Translations under genes and position numbers: made by a program
From: Orlajensenia leifsoniae
Lineage (GTDB): Bacteria; Actinomycetota; Actinomycetes; Actinomycetales; Microbacteriaceae
Assembly: GCF_004570845.1 (NCBI RefSeq)
Contig: NZ_SPQZ01000003.1
Span: forward strand, 248,001 to 312,000
DNA: 64,000 bases
Direction: 5' to 3'
Notes under the pieces: generated by a model
What the model was told of the DNA's origin: nothing
Databases searched by the model: none
What the model saw: only the letters and a program-made list of their open reading frames with translations
Shown: piece by piece, positions 55,422 to 62,206 of the stretch
How the letters are laid out: the number at the start of each line of letters is the position of its first letter
Position numbering within the stretch: position 1 is the first letter of the stretch

Positions 55422-57083
55422 CTAGTTCACCCTGATCAGGGTCTTCTGCAGACCGCTCGAGCCATCGGGGGCGATGGGGGCCCGCTCCTCGACCTGTTGC
55501 TTGCCGTTCTTGTCGGTCGCCCGCACCGTGACGTAGTGCGTGCCGGGGGTCGCCTCCCAGTCGACGTACCACTGCACCCAGGTGTCGACGTTGACCGGCA
55601 CCGACAGCTTCGCCGCCTGCCAGTCGTTGTCGTCGATCTTCACGTCGACCTGCTTGATGCCCACGGTCTGGGCCCAGGCCACACCGGCGACCTTGACCGG
55701 TCCGGCATCGATGGCCTTATCGAGGCGAGGGGTGTCGATGCGCGACGAGAACTTGATCGGAGCCTTCGCGCTGTACCCGCGCGGGGTCCAGTACGCCTCG
55801 TCCTTGGCGAAGGTGGTGACCTTGAGTTCGGTCAGCCACTTGGTCGCCGAGACGTAGCCGTAGAGGCCCGGCACGACCATGCGCACGGGGAAGCCGTGCT
55901 CGAGCGGCAGCGGCTCGCCGTTCATGCCCACGGCGAGGATGGCATCGAGCTTCGGGTCGGTGAGGGACGCGAGCGGGGTGCTGGCCGTGAAGCCGTCGAT
56001 GCTGCGCGAGAGCACCATGTCGGCTCCCGACTTCGGGGCCGCCTTCTCGAGCACGTCGCGCACGGGGATGCCGAGCCACTTCGCCGTGCCGAGCAGGTCG
56101 CCGCCGACCTCGTTCGAGACGCACGTGAGAGTGATCGAGTACTCGTTGAGGCCCATGCCGACGAGATCGTCGAAGCTCAGCTCGATCTTCTCCCCGACCA
56201 TGCCGTCGATCGTGAGACGCCAGGTGTCTGGATCGATGCTCGGCACCGTGAGGGCGGTGTCGACGCGGTAGAAGTCCTTGTTGCCGGTGTACAGCGGCGA
56301 GATTCCGGGTATGTCGAGGTCGGCGCCATCCGGGACCATCACCTTCTCCTGGGCGGCAGGCAGCTTGAGCGCCTTGCGCACGGCATCGATGGACCCCGTC
56401 GTCACGTTCACGACGCGGGCGCCGACGCCCACGATGGCAGCGCCGGCCGCCGTGATGCCGAGCAGGCGGAAGAAGCTGCGGCGATCGAGCGGACCCTTCT
56501 GGGCGGGGGTCGTCTGGGTCGCGGATGCCGGTCCGGATGCCGCGGGGCTATCGGATGCCACGGGGCCGGCGCCTGCGGCATCCGTCATCGAAACCGCATC
56601 GCGGCGCGACGCCACCACGTCGTCGCGCCACGAGCGGAGCTTGGTCACGAGCAGCCAGAGGAGGAGAGAGCCCACGATGGTGCCGACGACCGGCGGCAGC
56701 CAGGCGAGAGCCGTGGCGCCGGCGCGGGTCACGATGGCCGCTGTCGAGAGCACGCCCGCGAGGCCGAGCGCGATGACGCCGAGCGGCGGGCGCAGGAACT
56801 GCAGCACACCGGCGACGGCGGCAGCGACGGCCACCCCGAAGGCGAGGCCGAGCAGCAGGAAGAGCTTGTCGTTGGCGCCGAAGGTCTCGATGGCGAATTC
56901 CTTGGCCCAGCGCGGAACGATGTCGATCACGAACGATCCGACGGCCAGGATGGGGCTGCCCTCGCGAGCGAAGATGAGGGCCACGAGTTCGGCCGAGGCC
57001 AGGAAGGCCGCGGCGCTCACGAGTCCGGCGAGCGCGCTCCAGGCCCAGAACCGCTTCCGGGGGTGGCGCTTGTCGTTCGCCAT
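55422..57083 (-). CDS. Membrane-anchored molybdopterin oxidoreductase (sulfite-oxidase family)
   Basis: A 553-residue protein. Five helices (about 12-37, 45-57, 74-97, 100-120, 126-147) precede a linker and a twin-Arg-like motif DRRSFFRLLGITAAG (residues 200-214). The catalytic domain has the Mo-ligand Cys321 in ITLTCVSNEVGG and the cofactor-binding run GFTASTPLASLTDPKLDAILAVGMNGEPLPLEHGFPVRMVVPG. The C-terminal Mo-co dimerisation domain is VDTWVQWYVDWEATPGTHYVTVRATDKNG. Probably faces outside. GGAG lies 6 nt before ATG 57083. Substrate could be sulfite or an organic S-oxide. Confidence 0.93.
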   Translation of the reverse strand: MANDKRHPRKRFWAWSALAGLVSAAAFLASAELVALIFAREGSPILAVGSFVIDIVPRWAKEFAIETFGANDKLFLLLGLAFGVAVAAAVAGVLQFLRPPLGVIALGLAGVLSTAAIVTRAGATALAWLPPVVGTIVGSLLLWLLVTKLRSWRDDVVASRRDAVSMTDAAGAGPVASDSPAASGPASATQTTPAQKGPLDRRSFFRLLGITAAGAAIVGVGARVVNVTTGSIDAVRKALKLPAAQEKVMVPDGADLDIPGISPLYTGNKDFYRVDTALTVPSIDPDTWRLTIDGMVGEKIELSFDDLVGMGLNEYSITLTCVSNEVGGDLLGTAKWLGIPVRDVLEKAAPKSGADMVLSRSIDGFTASTPLASLTDPKLDAILAVGMNGEPLPLEHGFPVRMVVPGLYGYVSATKWLTELKVTTFAKDEAYWTPRGYSAKAPIKFSSRIDTPRLDKAIDAGPVKVAGVAWAQTVGIKQVDVKIDDNDWQAAKLSVPVNVDTWVQWYVDWEATPGTHYVTVRATDKNGKQQVEERAPIAPDGSSGLQKTLIRVN

Positions 57084-57220
57084 GTCGGTCTCCGCATCCG
57101 CTCGTCGCGGGAGACAGATCACCCGCTAGAGAGTGTTCGGAGCGGGAGGGCGAACGGATGGGCGAAGGGATGGCGCGGCGGGCACGCGCTGGCCGGGTCG
57201 AGCTCGTTCGGGCGCCGGCT

Positions 57221-57565
57221 TCAGTCCGTTGTGCGACTGAGGCGAGCCAGCGCCAACCCGATCGCCGTGACCAGCGGAATCGCGACGGCCATCATGGCGA
57301 TCGGATTCGGCCGGAACGTCGGCCCGTCGGGTCCGCCGACGTAGGCGCCGATCGGCAGCGCGTACCCGCCTCCGCCGCCGCCACTGCCTTCGCCCCGCTT
57401 GTCGGCATCCGGGATGTCGCCGGACCCCTCGCCGCCGCCGAAGCCGAAGACGACCACGGCGACCGGCAGGATCTCGTGCCCGTCGAGCGTGGTCTTGTCG
57501 CCATACGCCAATCTCGCACCCCAGCCGGGCACGGATTCAGCCAGTCTCTCGATGAGGTTGCTCAT
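57221..57565 (-). CDS. GerW/YtfJ-like spore-protein-family protein
   Basis: A 114-residue protein. The core ARLAYGDKTTLDGHEILPVAVVVFGFGGGEGSG with a Gly-rich GGGGGGYALPIGAYVGG tail matches the GerW (YtfJ) family, followed by a single C-terminal membrane helix (PIAMMAVAIPLVTAIGLALARL). In Bacillus GerW is a spore germination protein, but this organism shows no sporulation genes here, and GerW-like proteins are common in non-sporulating actinobacteria. ATG 57565 is 6 nt after TACCGT, so it is leaderless. Confidence 0.82.
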   Translation of the reverse strand: MSNLIERLAESVPGWGARLAYGDKTTLDGHEILPVAVVVFGFGGGEGSGDIPDADKRGEGSGGGGGGYALPIGAYVGGPDGPTFRPNPIAMMAVAIPLVTAIGLALARLSRTTD

Positions 57566-57571
57566 GGCACG

Positions 57572-57577
57572 ACGGTA
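57572..57577 (-). promoter_or_regulatory. -10 element TACCGT of leaderless GerW-like gene
   Basis: Minus-strand TACCGT, 6 nt (CGTGCC), ATG 57565. Confidence 0.6.
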
Positions 57578-57649
57578 CGCGCGTTCGGAGTCGACCGGTA
57601 GGTGCAGGGCGCGGGCGCGGTTGCGCGGCCACTTCGGTGAGCGGCGTCC

Positions 57650-58669
57650 TCAGCGCGAGGCGGGCCGCGCCCACTCCAGCAGCTTCTCCGCCGGCCAGGT
57701 GTTCACCACGCGGTCCGCCGGCACCCCGGCCTTCTCCGCCCGCGCCGCTCCCAGGTCGAGCAGCCCGAGCTGCCCGGGCGCATGCGCATCGCTGTCGATG
57801 CTGAACAGGCAGCCGATCTCCAACGCCAGGGCGATCAGGTCGTCGGGCGGGTCCTGCCGCTCCGGCCGCGAGTTGATCTCCACCGCCACCGAGTTCTCGG
57901 CGCACGCCTCGAACACGCGCCGGGCGTCGAACTCCGACTGCGGCCGGGTTCCGCGCGAGCCCTGCACGAGGCGCCCGGTGCAGTGGCCGAGCACGTTCGT
58001 GCGCGGGTTCGTGACGCCGCCCAGCATCCGTCTCGTCATCGTGGCGGCATCCGCACGCAGCTTCGAGTGCACCGAGGCGACGACGATGTCGAGCTGGCCG
58101 AGCATCTCGGGCGTCTGGTCGAGGGTTCCGTCGACGAGGATGTCGACCTCGATTCCGGTGAGCAGACGGATGCCGCTGCCATGCACGTCGAGCGCCTCGA
58201 TGATCTCCAGCTGCTCGGCGAGCCGCTCCGCCGTGAGCCCGCGGGCCACCTTGAGGTTCGGCGAGTGGTCGCTGATCACGAGGTACTCGTGCCCGAGCGC
58301 CTCGGCGGCACGGGCCATCGTCTCGATGCTCGTCGTGCCGTCCGACCACTCGGTGTGGCTGTGCAGGTCGCCGCGCAGCTTGGTGCGGAGCGACCCGGGA
58401 GGCGCATCCGTCGCCGCATCGCGCTCGCGCAGGTCGGCGAGGTAGTCGGGCACTCGGCCATCGGTCGCCTGCTCGATGACGGTGTAGGTGGTCGCGCCGA
58501 TGCCGGCCGTGCGCTTCAGCCGACCGTCGGCCACCTGCGCCGCCACCTCGGCGGCGCCCAGCGGCTCGATGATACCGGCGGCCTTGCGGAACGCCTTCGA
58601 CTTGTAGCGGGAGGCGAGTTCGCGCTCGAGCCTGAACGCGATCTCCTCGAGGGCTTCGACGGGGTCCAT
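57650..58669 (-). CDS. PHP-domain phosphoesterase with N-terminal helix-hairpin-helix region
   Basis: A 339-residue protein. The N-terminal 90 residues are the HhH region of the PolX type (FRKAAGIIEPL, RLKRTAGIGATTYTVIEQATDG). The PHP core holds metal motifs RGDLHSHTEWSDGTTSIE, LVISDHSPN, LLTGIEVDIL, VVASVHSK, NVLGHCTGR and SIDSDAHAPGQ. This resembles PolX without its polymerase domain; a phosphoesterase or nuclease acting on DNA ends is likely. GAGG lies 8 nt before ATG 58669. Confidence 0.88.
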   Translation of the reverse strand: MDPVEALEEIAFRLERELASRYKSKAFRKAAGIIEPLGAAEVAAQVADGRLKRTAGIGATTYTVIEQATDGRVPDYLADLRERDAATDAPPGSLRTKLRGDLHSHTEWSDGTTSIETMARAAEALGHEYLVISDHSPNLKVARGLTAERLAEQLEIIEALDVHGSGIRLLTGIEVDILVDGTLDQTPEMLGQLDIVVASVHSKLRADAATMTRRMLGGVTNPRTNVLGHCTGRLVQGSRGTRPQSEFDARRVFEACAENSVAVEINSRPERQDPPDDLIALALEIGCLFSIDSDAHAPGQLGLLDLGAARAEKAGVPADRVVNTWPAEKLLEWARPASR

Positions 58670-58736
58670 CCCGCCATCCTCGCCGTCGCGGGGGTGGGAG
58701 CGCTACGGGTTGCGCTGGGACGGCGGCGCACGCCAC

Positions 58737-58820
58737 CGCGCAATTCAGGCCCGATTCGTTCCGCCCCGGCATGTCGGCGTCGGCCAGCCGCGTGTCGTCC
58801 GATCGAGCCTGAATTGCGCG
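58737..58820. repeat. 84-bp long inverted repeat behind arsC
   Basis: Arms CGCGCAATTCAGGC (58737-58750) and GCCTGAATTGCGCG (58807-58820) are a perfect 14-bp match; loop 56 bp. It lies behind the arsC stop (58849). Confidence 0.7.
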
Positions 58821-58848
58821 ACGACGGGAGCGTAGATGAGGCGCGGGC

Positions 58849-59259
58849 TCAGGCCAGATCGGGCAGCAGTTCGCCGAGCAGGGTCCGGATGCGGGCCTTG
58901 ATGTCGTCGCGGATCGGGCGCACGGCCTCGATCGACTGGCCGGCCGGATCGTCGAGCTCCCAGTCCTCGTACCTCTTGCCGGGGAAGATCGGGCAGGTGT
59001 CGCCGCAGCCCATCGTGATGACGACGTCGGAGTCTCGCACGGCATCCGTCGTCAGGATCTTCGGCACGTTGTCGGCGATGTCGATGCCCTCCTCGGCCAT
59101 GGCCTGCACGGCGATCGGGTTGATCTGGTCCTTGGGCTCCGACCCGGCCGAGAGCACCTCGACGCGTCCGCCCGACAGCGCTGACATGTAGCCGGCGGCC
59201 ATCTGCGAGCGACCGGCGTTGTGCACGCAGACGAAGAGCACGGAGGGGGTGGTGGTCAC
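58849..59259 (-). CDS. arsC: Arsenate reductase (low-molecular-weight phosphatase fold)
   Basis: A 136-residue enzyme reducing arsenate to arsenite. The P-loop is CVHNAGRSQ with Cys11 (CX5R), and GCGDTCPIFPG carries Cys85 and Cys89, the relay Cys residues of the thioredoxin-type enzymes. The Asp of the fold is in DWELDDPAGQ. The Cys pair spacing is CxxxC, tighter than in Staphylococcus ArsC. GTG 59259 lies 28 nt behind the flavoprotein stop. Part of a minus-strand ars operon, divergent from arsR. Confidence 0.93.
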   Translation of the reverse strand: MTTTPSVLFVCVHNAGRSQMAAGYMSALSGGRVEVLSAGSEPKDQINPIAVQAMAEEGIDIADNVPKILTTDAVRDSDVVITMGCGDTCPIFPGKRYEDWELDDPAGQSIEAVRPIRDDIKARIRTLLGELLPDLA

Positions 59260-59287
59260 GATGGGGTTCGCTTTCGATCGGGGGGGG

Positions 59288-60649
59288 TCAGGAGCAGCAG
59301 GATGCGGGTGCGGCTGCGGCCCGCGGGGCGTCGGAGAAGGAGTCCGCGGTCGAGTCGGCAGGCACCCCAGTGGAACACACGCCGGTAGCCGGAAGCTGAA
59401 GGTGCACGCGCGATGCCTCCGCCAGGTCGCCGTCGAGCCAGGCCACGATGGAGCGCACCTGCTCGTGGCCCGTCGCGAGCAGGAAGGTGGGGGCGCGCCC
59501 GTAGCTCTTCATGCCGGCGAGGAAGAAGTTCGGCTCCGGCTGCTGGAGTTCGGCGAAGCCGTGCGGCTCGACGGTGCCGCAGCTGTGAACGTTCGGGTCG
59601 ATGAGGGGCGCCAGGCGGCGGGGCGCCTCGACGACCTCGTCGAGGTCGAGGCGGATCTCGCGCAACATGTCGAGGTCCGGCCGGAACCCCGTCGCGTTCA
59701 CGACCACGTCGGCGTGCAGGGTCGTCTCGCCGTCGGGGCGACGTCCGGTGATGGCGACACCGGCATCCGTCGCCGCGAGACGCACGATCTCGAAGCTCTC
59801 GACGCGCTCGACGGCTCCGGAGGCGATGAGGCGTTCGACGCGCTGACCCAGCGAGGCGCGGCCGGGCAGGCCGTCCGCATCCGATGTCGACACCCGCGCC
59901 GCCGCGGGATTGCGGATGAGCCAGGTCACCCGGGTGCCGGGCTCCTCCCGAGCGAGCTTGGCGAGGTTGATGAGGGTGTTCGCGGCCGAGTGGCCCGCGC
60001 CGACGACGATGGTGTGACGACCGGCGAACCGCGACCGCTCCGCGCCGAGCACGTCGGGGAGGGCGGCGCTGATCGACGCGCGTACGGCGTCGTAGCCGAG
60101 GGGGTCGAGACCGCTCGAACCCAGGCTGTTCGGGTGCTCGAAGGTTCCGGATGCATCGATGACAGCTCGAGCCGTCAGCTCCGAGACGCCGTCTGCCGTC
60201 GCGAGTCGCAGGACGAACGGCGTGCCGGCGCGGCCCAGCGAGCGGGTGCGGTCCATCCCCTCCCGCGAGACCGACAGCACCGTCGTGTCGGTGCGGAGGC
60301 GCGAGGCTATCGGCTCGAGGGCCGCGAGCGGCGACAGGTACTCGTCGACGAGCTCGCCTGCGTAGGGGGCGACGCCGACGGCGGGCGGAGCCCAGCCGGT
60401 CGCCTCCAGGAGACGCCGGGCCGCGGGATCGACGAGGTGCTCCCATGGCGAGAAGAGGCGGATGTGCCGCCACGACGCGATGCTCGCCGCCGACGCCGGA
60501 CCACTCTCGAAGACCACAAAATCGATGCCGCGCTCGACCAGGTGCGCTGCCGCCGCCAGGCCGATCGGTCCGGCGCCGATGATGGCGACCGGCAGGCCGT
60601 CGAGCCGCGGCGACCGCCGCACGGTCGGCGTGAGGTCGAGCAGGGTCAT
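59288..60649 (-). CDS. FAD-dependent oxidoreductase of the ars cluster (ArsO-like)
   Basis: A 453-residue flavoprotein. GLPVAIIGAGPIGLAAAAHLVERG is the FAD-binding GxGxxG, TIVVGAGHSAANTLINLAKL binds NADPH, and VVNATGFRPDLDMLREIRLDLDEVV is the ATG motif. The C-terminus ends PASCCS, a Cys pair that could bind arsenite. It lies first in the operon before arsC and is controlled by ArsR sites just upstream. Flavin monooxygenases of this type occur in many actinobacterial ars clusters; its reaction here is inferred. GGAG lies 5 nt before ATG 60649. Confidence 0.88.
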   Translation of the reverse strand: MTLLDLTPTVRRSPRLDGLPVAIIGAGPIGLAAAAHLVERGIDFVVFESGPASAASIASWRHIRLFSPWEHLVDPAARRLLEATGWAPPAVGVAPYAGELVDEYLSPLAALEPIASRLRTDTTVLSVSREGMDRTRSLGRAGTPFVLRLATADGVSELTARAVIDASGTFEHPNSLGSSGLDPLGYDAVRASISAALPDVLGAERSRFAGRHTIVVGAGHSAANTLINLAKLAREEPGTRVTWLIRNPAAARVSTSDADGLPGRASLGQRVERLIASGAVERVESFEIVRLAATDAGVAITGRRPDGETTLHADVVVNATGFRPDLDMLREIRLDLDEVVEAPRRLAPLIDPNVHSCGTVEPHGFAELQQPEPNFFLAGMKSYGRAPTFLLATGHEQVRSIVAWLDGDLAEASRVHLQLPATGVCSTGVPADSTADSFSDAPRAAAAPASCCS

Positions 60650-60686
60650 GGCATCTCCTGGATCTGGCGGCTGGAGCAGCAGGGCT

Positions 60687-60741
60687 ATATCGATGGCTGT
60701 CGATATGAAGTATCCCGCTCTATATCGATGGATGTCAATAT
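60687..60741. promoter_or_regulatory. Two ArsR operators
   Basis: ATATCGATGGCTGTCGATAT (60687-60706), a perfect 7-6-7 dyad, and ATATCGATGGATGTCAATAT (60722-60741), one mismatch, 35 bp apart. The second abuts the arsR -10, the first faces the flavoprotein-arsC operon. Confidence 0.85.
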
Positions 60742-60745
60742 CCTC

Positions 60746-60751
60746 TAGACT
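60746..60751 (+). promoter_or_regulatory. -10 element TAGACT of leaderless arsR
   Basis: TAGACT, 6 nt (CGCGGT), ATG 60758. Confidence 0.7.
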
Positions 60752-60757
60752 CGCGGT

Positions 60758-61111
60758 ATGTCGCAGACGATCAGCCTCCTTCCTGTGACCGACGTCACTG
60801 CGTGCTGCTCACCCCTCACTCGCGAGACCCTGACGGCGGCCAACGCCGATGACCTCGCGCGGTCGCTCAAGGCTCTGGCCGATCCGACTCGGCTGCGGCT
60901 GATCTCGATCGTGGCGGCATCCGAGGGCCAGGAGGCCTGTGCCTGCGACCTGACCGAACCTGTCGGACTCAGCCAGCCGACGGTGTCGCATCACCTCAAG
61001 GTGCTCGTCGACGCCGGGTTCCTCAGCCGCACGCAGCGCGGCACCTGGGCGTACTTCGCGCTCGTGCCGGGGGCGCTCGACTCCGTGGCTCGCCTGCTCG
61101 TCAGCGCCTGA
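60758..61111 (+). CDS. arsR: ArsR-family arsenic-responsive repressor
   Basis: A 117-residue SmtB/ArsR-type winged helix. LKALADPTRLRLISIVAASEG and LTEPVGLSQPTVSHHLKVLVDAGFLSRTQRGTWAYFAL are the core. Cys16 and Cys17 (TACCSPL) with Cys61 or Cys63 (EACACDL) make the corynebacterial arsenite site, in which an N-terminal Cys pair joins a Cys before the HTH. Divergent from the flavoprotein-arsC operon, with two operators between. It is leaderless. Confidence 0.95.
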   Translation: MSQTISLLPVTDVTACCSPLTRETLTAANADDLARSLKALADPTRLRLISIVAASEGQEACACDLTEPVGLSQPTVSHHLKVLVDAGFLSRTQRGTWAYFALVPGALDSVARLLVSA

Positions 61112-61120
61112 GGTCGCGCA

Positions 61121-61157
61121 CCGCTCGGTGAGGGCCGAGCGCAGCGACCGCCCGAAA
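61121..61157 (+). repeat. CGCTCGCTGAGG-family dispersed repeat, copy 4
   Basis: CCGCTCGGTGAGGGCCGAGCG then CAGCGACCGCCCGAAAC; starts 10 nt after the arsR stop. Nearest relative is copy 1 at 10023. Confidence 0.65.
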
Positions 61158-61297
61158 CATGTCGGGCAGGTGTCGGGCCGGGAGAGCGCCTCGACCTCGG
61201 ACGTCGTCCGGGCCGGCGAACGGAGGTTATCCCTGCCGTTGGAGGCGCCGGATGCCGCAGACTGGAGAGGTTCCGGGCGCGAAGGGAGCGTGGACGA

Positions 61298-62206
61298 ATG
61301 GCGAGCACGCAGTACCACGGCGCCATGACTCCCGAGCGGGCGGCCGCGATCCTGGGCGTCTCGCCGACGGCGACCCCGACCGAGATCCGCGCGGCGTACA
61401 ACGCGCGAGCCCGCCTCGCGCACCCCGATCGGTTCGCCGGCGGAACACCGAAGCAGCAGACTGATGCCGCGGCCCGCTTCATCCGCCTGACCGAGGCCTA
61501 CGAGGTGCTCCGGCTGTACGGCGGACGCGCAGGTGGACCTGGGCCGGGACACGGGCCTCCGGCATCCGGAGCCTCCTCGGCCACCCGCCCTCCGCACGTC
61601 GACGACAACCCAGCGCCTCGCGCCTCGGGGACCTCGCACCGCGCGCCGGCGTCGGGCGACTACGGACCACCCCGTGCAGATGACGACGGAATCTGGATGA
61701 CGCGGCCCGACCACGCCACGCGCGAGGCCACGCGGCGGCAGCGGGCCGTCGTGCGGGGAGTCGTGATCGTCATCGCGGCGCTGGTGGCATTGGTGTTCTC
61801 CAGCAACGCGGTGGGACTCTCGCCCGGCAGCTTCGGCATTCCGCCGCACTCGGACTGGTTCCTGCCCGTGATGCTCGTGGCCGAGCTCGTCTGTCTGCTC
61901 GCCGTGGCGTCGTGCGCGGGGTATGCCGCGACAGGCGTGCCCTGGCTGGGCCGCGTGGGAGTGGCGCTGGCAGGCGCCGTCGTGCTGGCGTTCATCGCCT
62001 CGGCGATCATCTCGGCGCCGTTCACGTTCAGCACCCTCGTGTTCACGTCGTTCGCGGCGTTCGTGACCGCGAGCCCGTTCCTCGCGCTCGTGCTCGTCGG
62101 TCGGTCGCGGCAGGAGGCACGGACGCACCGCGCCAGTACCAGCCCCGGCACCGGCACCGGCGGCCCTGGGACCACCGACACCGACCCCGCCGCCTCCGGC
62201 TCCTAG
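61298..62206 (+). CDS. J-domain membrane protein
   Basis: A 302-residue protein. The N-terminal J domain (residues 10-70) has TPTEIRAAYNARARLAHPDRF with the HPD motif, then AARFIRLTEAYEVLRLYGG. A Pro/Gly/Ser-rich linker follows, then four C-terminal membrane helices (VVRGVVIVIAALVALVFS, DWFLPVMLVAELVCLLAVASC, VALAGAVVLAFIASAIISA, FVTASPFLALVLVG). It may recruit DnaK to the membrane; no partner is known. GGGAG lies 9 nt before ATG 61298. Its stop overlaps the ppc stop. Confidence 0.87.
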   Translation: MASTQYHGAMTPERAAAILGVSPTATPTEIRAAYNARARLAHPDRFAGGTPKQQTDAAARFIRLTEAYEVLRLYGGRAGGPGPGHGPPASGASSATRPPHVDDNPAPRASGTSHRAPASGDYGPPRADDDGIWMTRPDHATREATRRQRAVVRGVVIVIAALVALVFSSNAVGLSPGSFGIPPHSDWFLPVMLVAELVCLLAVASCAGYAATGVPWLGRVGVALAGAVVLAFIASAIISAPFTFSTLVFTSFAAFVTASPFLALVLVGRSRQEARTHRASTSPGTGTGGPGTTDTDPAASGS

